DNA from: Rebecca billardiae RCC1528
Lineage: Eukaryota > Haptophyta
Direction of reading: 5' to 3'
NCBI GenBank assembly: GCA_965240325.2
Contig: OZ251226.1
Span: 310,001 to 374,000 of the forward strand
Length of the DNA: 64,000 bases
The position numbers and the translations under genes are program-made. Shown piece by piece: positions 8,963 through 19,539 of the stretch. The notes beneath the pieces are model-generated. The model had not been told where the DNA came from and searched no databases. It worked only from the letters and a program-made list of their open reading frames with translations. Within the stretch, counting starts at the first letter, position 1. Each line of letters begins with the position of its first letter.

Positions 8963-11863
8963 ATGACGCTCGCTGAGCGCATCCGTGCGCGCATTGACCA
9001 AGGCCGCTCGATTATCACCCTCGGTCGCAGCTCCGGGGACATTGATTTGTCCGGCGAGCTCGCAGCGCACGTCAGCCAGGTGCACTCGCGGCTGCTGCGC
9101 ATCGATGGCGCGTGGCACGTGGAGGACATGAATAGTATGAACGGCACGCGCGTGAACGGGATTCGGCTCGGGCGGGCCGAGCTCATCCGCCTGCGCCCGG
9201 ACGACCGCGTCAGCCTGGTCGCCAAGGCCCCAGCCGAGGACGTCGACGTTGCCTTCGACGTGGCCCCAGCAGGCCTGGGCGCTGAGGGCGTGGGCGGGAG
9301 TGCGATGGCTTCGCACGCCGAGCTCGCCGCGTCCGCGCGCGAGCTGCGACGCCGCGTGCGCATTCTGCGTGAGGAGCAGCAGGCGCTGCGGCGGGCGGTG
9401 TGCTCCTCGCTCACGGCTCTCGCGGCCGAGGCCCGCGCCGATGCGGCGCGCTGCCATGGGCGCGGAGCGGCGGCAGCGGAGCCGAGCGGCCCCGTGGCCA
9501 GCGCGCTCGCCCTCGAAGACACGAGCGCACACGTCGACGACGGCGCCGGCCTGCCGCCCGCGGGCCCGGACTCGGACGCCACACCGGAGCAATGCGAGGA
9601 GGATGCATGCAGCGCGCGCCGGCCGCGCTCTGAGCCGCGCGAGCTGGGCGCGCCGGCACCGAAGCGGCCGAAGCATGGGTCGCCTCGCGCGGCGGCGGCG
9701 GCTGCGCCTGTTGAGCAGCCCGTGCCCTCGTCGTCCCGCGCTGGTCGCTCGCCGCTGAGTCAGCTCAAGAGCCGCCACCCGGCACCAGCTGGCACGCCGT
9801 GCACCAGCCCGCAGCCGGCTCCGGGCGCGCCGACGACCGTGCCTCGGGCCGGCGCGGCGGAGGGCGGCACCGAGAGCCGCGCGGACGGAGCAGCCGCCGC
9901 CCGCGAGGCTGAGGCCGGGGCCCTGGTCGCGTCTGGGCCCCGCGGGCAAGCGCGCGGCGGCTCGGACCTCGGCGCCGAGGCGGGGAGGCTGGCGCTCACT
10001 CGCGCGCACGGGCAGGCGTGCGGGGCGATGCCAGAGGCTGTGAGCGCGCTGGTGGGCAGTCAGCTCCGCCGTCTCTTCCACAAGCACGGCTACTTCGAGG
10101 GCATCGTAACGCACGCGTCCCTGCGCGACGGCAAGCCGGAGCACGACGAGGCCTCGTGGCTGCTCCACGTGCGCTGGAACGACGACGAGGAGGACACGGC
10201 CCCCGCGCAGGGCGTGCGCAAGTGGAAGGCCAACTATGAGAAATTCCACGCCCCCAAGACACGCTCTGCGGAGCGGGCGCCCGCGGAGGAGGCCGCGCAC
10301 GCGGCGCTGCACGCGAGCGCGGCCGCCGCGGCGGCACGCGGCACGCAGCGGTCGGACTCGCCGCTCGTGCTCGTGCGCGCCACGGTGGCCGAGGTGGAGA
10401 TCTCAGGAGGCCGCGGGCGTGGCCGCGGCCGCGGCCGCGGCCGCGGCCGCGGCCGCGGGCGTGGCCGCGGCCGCGGCCCGGACGGCGCGGCGCTCAACGC
10501 CACTGGATCGCAAGAGTCTCCGCGCGCGTGCACACCTGCCGCTGGCGGTGCACTCGCGCCCGTCGGCATGCGCGCCACGCGCAGCACGCCCACGGCGCAC
10601 TCCCCGGTCCGCTCTCGCGCGCCGTCCTCGCGCCCCACACCGGGCGCGTCTCCCGGTGGTGCGCTTGCGACCGCGGCGCCGCTCACGTTCGCGTGCTCGC
10701 CACGACGCGCGCAGCGGCTCAGCCAGCAGCCGAGCCAGCCGGCGCAGGACGACCGCTGCTCGCTGTGCCGCGAGTACGGGACACTCGTCCTGTGCGATGG
10801 CTGCCCGATGGCCTTTCACCCGAGCTGCATCGAGCAGCGCATTGAAGCGGGCGCGCTCGTGCGCACGCGCGCGCCGCACGCGGACACGCAGGGCGAGTGG
10901 CTGTGCCCGGCGTGCGAGGGCGAGGAGCCAGGGCTGGTCGCGGCGCTGCAGGACGTGCGCGTGCGCCTGCCGCCCTGGCGGGGCACGCCGTCCAAAGCGC
11001 ACGCCAGCTTGGACTCGGACGAGCACGGCCATCACGCCGCGGAGTGCCTGCACTCCACCGCGCAGCTCGGGGCGGGCGACGCGCAGAGGCTCGAGCTCTT
11101 TGTCGAGGTGGCCGCGGAGCTCATGCGCGCGCTCGAGCCTGCTGACGAGCGCGCGCGCGACGCGGCGGACGCGCGCGCCGTCAGCCGACACCCGGCGGAG
11201 CTGCTGCGCGGCGTCTACACCGAGTTCGCCCTGAGCTGGCTCAGCCGATGCGAGCCCGCGTTGCGCACGGCCGCGCCTGACGAGCTCGCAGCCCGCCTTG
11301 CATCTGAGCACGAGAACGTGGGCGGTGCCGAGCTGCCCTGGCTGGCCACGAAGCGCGCGCTGCGCGCCGACAACGCGCGGCTGCGCGATCAGACCGATGT
11401 GTACGACGAGGTGGCCGGCGGCGGCGGCGGCGGCGTCGGCACGCGTTCGCAGCCGCAGCTCGGCGGCGGCTCCCAAGCTCACAGCATCATGCACAGCGGC
11501 ATCATCGGGCACTCGCAGGACGCGGGCCTGTCGAGCCCGGCGCGCGTTCTCGCGGCGGGCCGCACGCCCGCAACGGCTCGCGAGAAGCCGCGCGACACCG
11601 CAGCCAACGAATCGCCCAGCCCCGAGCGCAACGGGCTCGGCCGAGTGCGGGACATGATCGGGAGCGCGGCGGCGTGCGGCTCGCACGGAGAGGACGCTGA
11701 GGACGCCGCGGACGGTGACGGCGGCCCGCCTGACCATGACGGCTCGGATCAGGGCCCGGACGGCTCCGCGTTGAGCGAGGAGTCGGAGTTGCCCTCGCTG
11801 TCGGCTGAGTCGAGCGATGACGACGACGGCGACAACAGCGACGATTCGGACTACGTGCAGTGA
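8963..11863 (+). CDS. FHA - Tudor-like - PHD finger chromatin protein (FHA gene 2)
   Basis: 966 residues from the ATG at 8963; the frame runs slightly upstream without an ATG. Domains in order: an FHA domain at about 15-90 (LGRSSG, QVHSRL, NSMNGTRVNG, a textbook signature); basic, Pro/Ala-rich linker; Tudor/Agenet-like domain at about 360-428 (YFEGIV, then HVRWNDDEED), related to the C-terminus of FHA gene 1; an RG repeat at about 481-506 encoded by a GC hexanucleotide array; PHD finger at about 596-653 with Cys4-His-Cys3 ligands (CSLC, CDGC, FHPSC, WLCPAC); a helical region; and an acidic Ser/Asp/Glu tail. PHD and Tudor folds read histone tails and FHA reads phosphothreonine, so a chromatin-bound phospho-signalling scaffold is inferred. 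It appears unspliced. Confidence 0.8.
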   Translation: MTLAERIRARIDQGRSIITLGRSSGDIDLSGELAAHVSQVHSRLLRIDGAWHVEDMNSMNGTRVNGIRLGRAELIRLRPDDRVSLVAKAPAEDVDVAFDVAPAGLGAEGVGGSAMASHAELAASARELRRRVRILREEQQALRRAVCSSLTALAAEARADAARCHGRGAAAAEPSGPVASALALEDTSAHVDDGAGLPPAGPDSDATPEQCEEDACSARRPRSEPRELGAPAPKRPKHGSPRAAAAAAPVEQPVPSSSRAGRSPLSQLKSRHPAPAGTPCTSPQPAPGAPTTVPRAGAAEGGTESRADGAAAAREAEAGALVASGPRGQARGGSDLGAEAGRLALTRAHGQACGAMPEAVSALVGSQLRRLFHKHGYFEGIVTHASLRDGKPEHDEASWLLHVRWNDDEEDTAPAQGVRKWKANYEKFHAPKTRSAERAPAEEAAHAALHASAAAAAARGTQRSDSPLVLVRATVAEVEISGGRGRGRGRGRGRGRGRGRGRGRGPDGAALNATGSQESPRACTPAAGGALAPVGMRATRSTPTAHSPVRSRAPSSRPTPGASPGGALATAAPLTFACSPRRAQRLSQQPSQPAQDDRCSLCREYGTLVLCDGCPMAFHPSCIEQRIEAGALVRTRAPHADTQGEWLCPACEGEEPGLVAALQDVRVRLPPWRGTPSKAHASLDSDEHGHHAAECLHSTAQLGAGDAQRLELFVEVAAELMRALEPADERARDAADARAVSRHPAELLRGVYTEFALSWLSRCEPALRTAAPDELAARLASEHENVGGAELPWLATKRALRADNARLRDQTDVYDEVAGGGGGGVGTRSQPQLGGGSQAHSIMHSGIIGHSQDAGLSSPARVLAAGRTPATAREKPRDTAANESPSPERNGLGRVRDMIGSAAACGSHGEDAEDAADGDGGPPDHDGSDQGPDGSALSEESELPSLSAESSDDDDGDNSDDSDYVQ
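10408..10482. repeat. GGCCGC hexanucleotide microsatellite coding for an RG tract
   Basis: About twelve CGCGGC/CGTGGC-type hexamers run within FHA gene 2, in phase, and encode alternating Arg-Gly. Its length may vary between alleles. Confidence 0.85.
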
Positions 11864-12605
11864 GTCGGGCTGCGGGAGACGAGGCAAGCCGACTAGGCGT
11901 TGCTTGGAGCAGCTGCCCCCACGTCATTGTGTGCGTGACGCCCCAGGCTACTGCTCCGTCCTCGGGCGATATGACATGGGCGCGCATACGAATTCCGACG
12001 CGCGATCGCGACGCAGCAACGTGTGCGTGACCACACTTCACAGCTCGCGCCTGAGCTGCGCACGTTTTATTTATCCTCGTCATTGCGCGTCATCATCATG
12101 AGCATGCCGGTGATGACGACTACATGGCGTCATCTGCATATCGACGGCGTCCCTCGTCGTCGCCATCAGCACAATCGGGGCCGCCATCCGCGTGCCCGCC
12201 GGGCCGCGCCGCCCGCGGCGCTGATGGCGGAGTGAGTGATGGCCGCGTCGTGATGCCGCGCGATCCGCGCGCCCGCGGCGCCGGTGCGGCCGGGGTCACT
12301 CGATCGAGTCGTCGAGCTACGATAACGAATATATAAGTACGAGCAGCATCAGTGTACCGGTAGCATCAGCAGCTTGTATATAGTCGTAGCAGTCGTCGCT
12401 GCGCGCGCTGCTACTCGTAGCTAAATAATTATATGGCACACGGCCCCGCCCCGAAAGGTCTTCGGAGCGTGAGCGAAAGCCGGGGGGGGCGGCGCACGTG
12501 CTCCGCAAAATCAAAAAAGAGGATGCGCGCAGGATTTGGGGGATTTTTGTAGGTGGATTTAGGTGTGAACTCCGCATTAGACATCGTCACGATATATCAT
12601 AAGTC
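11864..12605. other. Convergent spacer, no gene recognised
   Basis: Lies between the 3' ends of FHA gene 2 and the glycosyltransferase gene. It contains a few AT-rich patches (12330, 12425) and a G-rich run near 12480. It probably holds 3' UTR sequence only. Confidence 0.5.
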
Positions 12606-12755
12606 GATCTCTCTGGCTCTCTGGCTCTCTCTCTCGGCTCTCTTTGACTCTCTGAGTCTCTCTCTGCGGCTCGGACTGGCTCTCCCTCTCTCTCTCGGAC
12701 GGAGAGCCGAGTGAGAGAGAGATCGAGAGGAGAGAGATCGAGTTCGAGAGACTGG
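12606..12755. repeat. Polypyrimidine tract followed by polypurine tract
   Basis: A CT-rich half (12606-12700, CTCTCTCTCGGCTCTC-type) is followed by a GA-rich half (12700-12755, GAGAGAGAGATCGAGAG-type). They form an imperfect inverted repeat about 85 bp beyond the glycosyltransferase stop codon. Confidence 0.7.
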
Positions 12756-12838
12756 GCGGACGGGGCGATATTATTTATTTCGTCAGGGCGCTAGAGCTGG
12801 TGCCAGAGACCGGCGCCGAGTTTATTCGACTGCTGTTT

Positions 12839-15800
12839 TTATTGCTGGTTGGCTGCGAGAGCCTGCGCGAGCCGTAGTCGGAGGGCCATGGAGCTCGAGC
12901 TGCCGCTGCCCGGGCCCTGCGCGCTTCTCGAAGCGGCGGACGCGTGCGCGTGGCCATACTGGCCGAGCGCGGCGCCGCTGCTGGTGGGCGCACGCCCAGC
13001 CCTGGAGCCGGCCCCGACGCCACCTCCCGGACTCGCGCGGCCAACGGGCGCACCGCGAGCAGATGTGCGGCTGCCACCTCCCTGCCCGAACGCGTTGGAC
13101 CGCGGCGCCGAAGTGCCCCTTCCGCCGCCCCCGTGCCCATCCGCAGCGTCCGCCATCCGCGCGGCCGAGCCCGCGTCGGCACCATGGAAGCGGCGCAGGT
13201 GGTCGGAGTAGTCAGCGCCATCGCGCGCCGCGCCATCACGCGCCGCGCCGCCCCAGCGGGCGGCACTGCGACGCCCGTCCGCGCTGCCCGGCTCGCCACC
13301 GTCGCGCGGCTCGGCGCTGCCCGTAGAGAGCGCGTGGTACCGCAGCTGCTCCACCGGGTCCGCCGAGTCCGACTCGCCCTGCAGCCCATCAGGCCAGCGC
13401 TCGGCGCTGCTACCGCCCGCGTGCTCGCTGTCGCCCCCTGCCATGGAGGCAATCATCTGCTCCGTGAGCTCGGGCACGGGCATCTGCGGCTCGTCGGCGG
13501 AGCCCGCGCCGTCCAGCCCACCGTCCTCGTCCACGGACTCGTCCGCCGCCCCGCCGCCCGCATCCGCCGCGGCGAGGAGCTCCCCGCGCGAGGGAACCCC
13601 GGCCCCGCCGCCCCCGCCCGTGCGGTTGACCCACGTGCCGTTCACCCGGGTCACGTTCGCACGGTGGAGCCACAGGCCGTCGGGTCCTGGCGGGGCCGCG
13701 GGCGCGGGGCGCACAGACGGGCAGGTGCGCGCGCGCGGGCGCACCGCGGGCGCGGGTCGGCGCGGGTGAGCGGGCGTGCGAGGGCGCACGCGGCACCGCG
13801 CGGCCGGCGCGGCGCGGCTGAGGCGCGCCTGCGGCGACACGCGCGCGCGCGCCTCCTCGGCCGCGCGGCGCGGGCGCTCGCGGCCCGCGTGGCGTGCACG
13901 GCGTGACGCGCGCGCGCGCGCGCGCGCCCGCTCGGCCGGCCGCACCTGTCTTGAGGAACCAGCGCCACAGCTTGCGCTTGGTCGCGCGGTACGCGTGCAG
14001 AATGGCCGGGTAGCCGCGCTGCGCGGGCCGCAGCTGGTTCATGAACGCGCCCGAGTTCTGCATGAAGAAGCACTGCCGCCGCAGCCGCTTCTTGACCTGG
14101 GCGATGGACTGCGCGCGGGCACAGCGCGCGCGGCGCGGGGCAGCCGGCGCAGCAGGCCGGCGCGCGGAACGGCGCGCGCCGAGCGCCGGGCAGGGCGGCG
14201 TGAGCGCGGATGGCGGCGCGCGGCCTGCTCGCCTGCTCAGCTCGCGCGCGCGCGGCCTCGCCGCCTCCGTGCACACGCCGCCTGCCCTCGCGAGCCACCG
14301 CCCCAGTGCGCGCGCACACCTTGGCATTGAGCAGCCTGCAAGTGTCACAGCCGTAGTTTTTCACGTACTGCCCGTGCGCGTGCGCGGCGCAGTAGCTGAT
14401 CATCCAGTCGCTCTGCATGCAGTTCCACTGCAGCGCCGAGATACAGCGCGAGATTGCCATCTTGTCGACGAGCGCGCGCGAGAGGACGGAGCCGCCGCCG
14501 CCGCACGCAAACGAGGCGCCGGGCTGGCGCACGAAGTCGCCTGCGCGGGCGGCGGCGGGAAGGTTGGGGCGGCGCGGGCGCAGCGCGGCGGCAGCCGGAG
14601 GGGCGGGGCAGGGCTCAGCGGGGCCAAGCGCGGCGCGCAGCGGGCGCATGCTCGCGTGAGCGCGCGTGCGCGAGCCTCGCGGGCTCACGCCCCGCACACG
14701 GCAGTCTCAGCCGCGCCCGCCGCCCGCCCGCGCTCGTGCAGCCGGCTCGCTCGCCCCACCGCGCCGCCCGGCGCACCGCGCTCCGCAGCGCACCCGGCCG
14801 CACGGCCGGGCGGCGCACGGGCGCGCACCGAGGTAGAGCGGCACCTGGTGCGGAAATCGCTTCAGCAGGTCGAGCAGGTTCGAGGTGAAGACCCAGCTGT
14901 CGTCATCCACGATCAGCACCCACTTGATCTGCCCCGAGGCGAACTCGGCCGACGCCTTGACGGCGGCGAGCGCGGGCAGGAAGCGGTACTGCGCGCGCAG
15001 CGTAGCCTGCACGCGGCGCCGAGTGCGGCGAGCCGTGCGCGCACATGGGAACGGCGCGGGCGCGGCGCGCACCCGGCGCCGGCGCGGCCGCAACGCGGGC
15101 GCACGGCACGGTCGGACATGGCACAGGTCAGCGGGCGCGCGCAGCCGCCGGCGCCGCCACCACCCGAGCACCGCCCCGCGCCCGCCGGCGGGAGCGAGCA
15201 GCGAGCAGCCGGGCGCTCGCGCCCAGCCGCCCAGCGAGCGACGCGCCACGGGCGGAGCGCGCGCGCACGCACCTGCCGATGCTCGTTGCAGAAGAACGGG
15301 TCGCGCTTGCAGCAGTGCTTCGGCCGGTGGTTGGGCGAGACCTCGATCGTCTCGAGACACCCGCCACCCTGCGCGCGCGCGCGCGCGGCGTGCCGCCTGC
15401 CGCCTGAGCCACGAGCGGTCGCCCGGGGCGGAGAGCAGGGCAACAGCTGCACGCGCTGGGGCTGCCCTCCGCGCGCGGCGCCGCACTGCGCGTGCGCGCC
15501 ACACCTCGCTGTCACAGATGGGCTTGTCTGCGACGTAGATGCAGCGCGACGCGTTGTACGAGCACCACGTCTTCGAGGCCCACAGCGCGCGCTGCGGCAG
15601 CGCGTTCGACGACATCACGATGAACAGGATTTCATCCAGGCCGAGCGAGAAGCTGCCGTGGCCGTCATGTTTGTGCTTCACGAATGTGGGCGAGTAGCCC
15701 GGCACGAGCCGTCGACCGTGGGCGCGGGTGGAGGAGCGGGGAAACGGCGCGGCGTCGAACTCGCGCGGCCCTGGAGGCAGCCTGCGCGATCCGCCGCGCG

Positions 15801-16029
15801 CGGGCAGAGGCGCTCGGTCACGGGCGGCGCGCTCGCTGCGGCCGCACCACGCGCAGCGCGTGCGCTTGCGCACGCCAGGCGGTCGCGCTCACGTCGCTGG
15901 CGCGCCGGTGCAGTTGGTGGCATCCGGGTAGCTCCCAATAGGCGCGTGCTCGCACGCGTCTCGTCGGCCTGCTGACGCCAGCTGCAGCGCGAGCAGCAGA
16001 GCGCCCGGCATCGCGCGCTGCCGCGCCAT
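12839..16029 (-). CDS. Fringe-like (GT31-type) glycosyltransferase, 7 exons
   Basis: Proposed exons on the minus strand: 16029-15893, 15781-15505, 15368-15273, 15006-14829, 14540-14320, 14108-13946, 13686-12839. All have GT-AG borders and matching phases, and sum to 640 codons (639 residues). The N-terminus (MARQRAMPGALLLALQLASA) looks like a signal peptide or signal anchor, placing the enzyme in the secretory pathway. The core has LFIVMSSNALPQRALWASKT (the early strand of Fringe/galactosyltransferase folds), a DDD metal-binding motif at 204-206 (LIVDDDSW), then YLG and ACGGGGSVLSRAL, the glycine-rich acceptor region typical of Fringe and plant DUF604 proteins. Cys-rich segments (HCCKRDPFFC, CDTC) suggest disulfides. 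The last exon is low-complexity with an NRT sequon. The donor sugar cannot be predicted. Confidence 0.8.
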
Positions 16030-16247
16030 GCTGAAAGCTCGCGTGCGGCGGCCGGATGCTCAGCTGGTTGCGACGGCGAGATCGGTCCGGAGATACAACA
16101 CTGAACACTGTGCAGTATCGATCCGCCGCCATCGTTCTGTTACGAGTGTTGACGACGATCAATCAGAGACTGAAGAGTGGAGCTTGAGTGCTTTGCCCCG
16201 AGCCGGAAGGGCGTGGCGCTGACCAAGGGAAGCGTCGCTTGTGCGCC
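16030..16247. promoter_or_regulatory. Shared spacer of divergent glycosyltransferase / 16248 gene pair
   Basis: 218 bp between opposite ATG codons. It contains GATCAATCAG near 16158, a possible inverted CCAAT-like element, but no TATA box. Confidence 0.4.
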
Positions 16248-16973
16248 ATGGCGACACGCACGCTATGGGCGACAAACCACTCCTCCATGAACGAGCACGA
16301 AATGCGCTTTGTGCGCAAGGTGCACACCAACGAGATCTTCCACGCGCACCTCGCCGGCCAGCTCGCTGCCAAGCGCGAGGAGTCGCTGCGCAACCTGGGC
16401 GGCCGGCTCCCGCCACACCCGACAGTGGCGTCATCTCGGCGGGAAAAGAGCTGGATTCGCGACACCAAGGTGCGGTACTACGACTTTCCGATCCCGGCGG
16501 ACGACGCGGCGAAGGGCGGCGAGACCCCTGCGGCCGCTCCGGCTTCGGACGCCCCGGCGCCCGCCGAGCAGCAGGCCACGACGACAAGGAGAAGGCGCGA
16601 GCTGCCTGTTCGCGGGCCGAACCCGCCGACGTACTGGATCCCGCAGTCGCGCAAGCCAGCGCGCGGCACGCTCACCAGCTCAGAGGTGGGTGCCCACACT
16701 GACCTGTACGACGGGCTGTACCGCCAGGTCACTCTCAGCCCCAACCTGTGGAGCACCGAGGGGCAGCACGCGCTGCGCACGCTGCGCAAGCACGGTGAGG
16801 GGCTCGCGCCCGTCCCCCATGTCTCCGTCGAGGCATGCAGCGTGCCTGGCTACTCGTCGCCATATCGTGGCGAGCTCGCGCACCGACCGCAGCTCGTCTC
16901 CTCGGAGATCGGCGCCTTCTGGCACGACGACAAGCTGGGCAAGCTCATCGCAGACGCCAACAGGCGCTTCTGA
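16248..16973 (+). CDS. Protein of unknown function (241 residues)
   Basis: Unspliced frame from the ATG at 16248, in a favourable context (GCGCCATGG). I do not recognise the family. The first 90 residues are charged and probably helical (NEHEMRFVRKVHTNEIFHAH, AAKREESLRNLGG). An Ala/Pro linker and an RRRR patch follow at about 125. The C-terminal half has many aromatics and Pro (PPTYWIP, LYDGLYRQV, PGYSSPYRGEL, FWHDDKLGKLI). No signal peptide or membrane segment is seen. This style of Tyr/Trp/Pro-rich cytosolic protein is common among axonemal microtubule proteins, but that is a guess. Divergently paired with the glycosyltransferase. Confidence 0.65.
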   Translation: MATRTLWATNHSSMNEHEMRFVRKVHTNEIFHAHLAGQLAAKREESLRNLGGRLPPHPTVASSRREKSWIRDTKVRYYDFPIPADDAAKGGETPAAAPASDAPAPAEQQATTTRRRRELPVRGPNPPTYWIPQSRKPARGTLTSSEVGAHTDLYDGLYRQVTLSPNLWSTEGQHALRTLRKHGEGLAPVPHVSVEACSVPGYSSPYRGELAHRPQLVSSEIGAFWHDDKLGKLIADANRRF

Positions 16974-17509
16974 GCATTCCGAATCGATTCAGCCCCTCGA
17001 CGCGTGCGTCGCGTGGCCGCGGCTCGCGAAAGTGGCGTGCGTAGTCGCTGGCTGCTGTGCGGCTGCGGTGTCCGTGCGCCGTGCTGGTCTCCATGGTGCC
17101 AAGCGTCGGAGTCACGGCTTCGGACGCAGCCGCCTAGCGCAGCCCGGTAGGACCGGGCAGAGGCGCGTGCGTGACTCGGCCAGCACCTTACTCTTAGCGT
17201 CGGTGGCGGCGCGGCGAGTATGACGATGTCTCCAGGGTGTCAACTGACGAATGACGGGGCAGACTCCCGGTGGCCGGTCCGACTCCTAAGACCGGCGGGG
17301 CGACTGCTGCCGCGACGCTGTCGCACTGTCACTGACGACTGAGTGTCAGGGCTCCTCACTGTAGTCCTGTACCAATTCTATAAGCGCATGATGATACGAT
17401 GATTTTTTAATTGCGGCCCTCGCCCCTCGCTCGTCGGCCAACGCGCACGACACGTTGCGCGGCACTCTTGAGTTCGCCGACGGCGCGCGCGCGACTCCAG
17501 GGCGACGCG
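16974..17509. other. Spacer between 16248 gene and glycosylase gene
   Basis: About 535 bp with no recognised gene or repeat. The last part must include the promoter of the glycosylase gene. Confidence 0.5.
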
Positions 17510-18675
17510 ATGAGCGACCTGACAGAATACGAGCGCCAGCGGCTGGAGCACATCCGACGCAACCACGAGATGCTGGTGCGGCTCGGGCTTGTCAATGTCA
17601 AACCCGACCGCGCCACGGAGCCCACCAAGGGCCCGCCCGCCCAGCGCCGGAAGACGGTCAAGGAGATTGCGCCAGAGACGCTGCGGCGCAGCGCGCGCGT
17701 GCGGGGTGCGACGCCAGACTACACGAAGGAGGTGATCGACACGTTCGGGGATGAGCTTGAACGCCGCTGCGAGCCAGGCGCGAAGCGCAAGCGTGGCCGT
17801 GTCTTCGCCGACGAGCCCAGCGATGACGACGCTGACAGCGGCGATCTCGTGCGTGGCGAGATCCTCGAGAGCACGACCGCGTTCCTGCGCGAAGCGCGCG
17901 AGGCCCTTCTCCAGTTCGTGTCGTCCGAGTCCGGAGAGGCACCCGTCGATGCGCGCGGCTGGCGCGCCGAGGCCGTGCGCCGCTGGGGAGACCTCGCCGG
18001 CGGTGGGCAGACGGCAGAGCGCGACTGGGAGCAGTACGTGCGCTCGCGCATGTCGACGCCGCCACCGCCGAGCCCACACGACCTGCTGCAGGAGTACTAC
18101 GCGCACGACGTATGGCAGCTGCTGTGTGTGTGCGTGCTCATGTCGCGCGTGAGCTCGTGGGACACCAAGCACAGGTGCGCCCGCTCACGCGCCACAGCTG
18201 CAGAGCGCTCTTGCAGCAGCAGAGCAGCAAGGACTCACGTGCGCTCGCTGGCTGCCCCTGTGCCCGCGTGCGTCGGCCCACCGGCGCGGCCAGGTGCATC
18301 TCCGCATTTTTCGGCGCGTACGCCACGCCGTCCGACTTCTTCGAGCGCGTTGTCAACGGCGGTGAGACCGTGGCCCTGCGCGAGCGCATCAACTCGCTCG
18401 GTCTCTTTGACGACCGCCTCAAGTCGCTGACCGCGATCACACGTGCGTTCCTGCTCGGCGCGGATGCGTTCGAGGTGGGGCTGGCGCCGCCTCACAAGGT
18501 GCACGGCGTGGGGAAATTCGGCGTGCACTCGTTTCTGATCTTCTGCCGCGATCAAGGCGCCACGCTCAAGGCCGAGGACGCCGCCCTGACCACCTTTTGC
18601 AACTGGCGGCGGAAGGCGTCGCGTGCAGCATCAGCTTCTGAGGCCGCGCCCGCGGCGAACCGTGTCAATGATTGA
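17510..18675 (+). CDS. MBD4-like HhH-GPD DNA glycosylase
   Basis: Two exons, 17510-18174 and 18294-18675 (119-bp intron, GTGCGC donor, GCCAG acceptor, phase 2), giving 348 residues. The C-terminal domain matches the glycosylase domain of MBD4: HDVWQLLCVCVLMSRVSSW (entry helix), INSLGLFDDRLKSL, the helix-hairpin-helix loop VHGVGKFGVHS, then IFCRDQG and KAEDAAL, where Asp317 falls at the position of the catalytic Asp of MBD4. Such enzymes remove thymine or uracil from G:T and G:U mismatches, protecting methylated CpG. The N-terminal 170 residues are charged, with a basic stretch (GAKRKRGR at about 88), and carry no methyl-CpG-binding domain, as in plant homologues. Probably nuclear base-excision repair or demethylation. 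Confidence 0.8.
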
Positions 18676-19539
18676 TTTATTATTATAAAACGATGCCCCA
18701 TCATCATCACCGCCCACATCGCGGTGATCTACCACGCATCGTCAGCCTGAATTTCGTCGGCGCGCCGTAAGGCGCTGTCGCGGTCTCGCGCGCGGTCGTA
18801 AGTATTTATAATAAATATATAATCAGATTATTCGTCAGATGCCACTGATTAATAGTGACGAATACTGTCTACTGATGCAGCCGCGTACGGCGTGGCCGTG
18901 CGCCCGTGCCGGGCTGCGTCGGACCAGGTACAGTGACAGCAGTATCGTCGTGTCGTGGTTAAAATTATTTAATAATATTATTTACAGTAAGATTTTAGAA
19001 CTACCGTGTTGCATTGTCCTTACTCCTTAGGCTTAGTGTAGCTAGGATCATCGAGTTTATCGAATATCGGCCACGAGTATCATACTAATTCTATGGGGCG
19101 CAGCTCTCCTGATTCGTCTAGGCACGAGGGCGCAGCTCTACTCCTGAATACTGCACTAGTCCGTTCCGCCTATATTGAGATTTACCGAATTATACTATGA
19201 CGAATTAATAATATTTTAAATAGAACTCATTAGCGCGACTCTGAGTGAGAGTGAGAGCGACTCTCGCGCTAGTGACCTAGTCAGACTTCACTTAGTCAGA
19301 CGAGATGACATTATCATAAATAATAGATTATTATTTAATAGTTATAATAATAAATAAACTTTATTATTATAATTATTATAAGTATTATAACTAGCGCTAT
19401 AACTATATTTATAATAGGCTAGTAAGAGCCGTCCGCCGAAGAGATCATCACTAGACAGAGTGCCGTGCCGGGGCCGCGCCGCCTGCGCACTCCGAGTCAA
19501 TTAATGCTGCTGTTGCCAGTGTCAGCTTGACAGCCGATC
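18676..19539. other. AT-rich convergent spacer
   Basis: Lies between the 3' ends of the glycosylase and GNAT genes. Very AT-rich from 19300 to 19430 (TAATAATAAATAAACTTTAT). A truncated copy of the short R5 repeat sits at 19086-19122. No gene is recognised. Confidence 0.6.
19086..19122 (+). repeat. R5 short repeat, truncated copy
   Basis: CTAATTCTATG joins directly to GGGCGCAGCTCTCCTGATTCGTC; the central AAAGACACAGGCACGA part seen at 27590 is missing. A second partial piece (GGCACGAGGGCGCAGCTCT) follows at about 19121. Confidence 0.65.

Noticed and set aside
8639-10312. 557-codon minus-strand frame opposite FHA gene 2
   Set aside because: Arg/Ala-rich shadow of a GC-rich gene; the plus strand carries FHA, Tudor-like and PHD signatures.
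10403-11887. 494-codon minus-strand frame
   Set aside because: Antisense of the PHD half of FHA gene 2, low-complexity only.
14041-15975. 644-codon plus-strand frame
   Set aside because: It runs opposite the seven-exon glycosyltransferase, whose exons contain conserved motifs.
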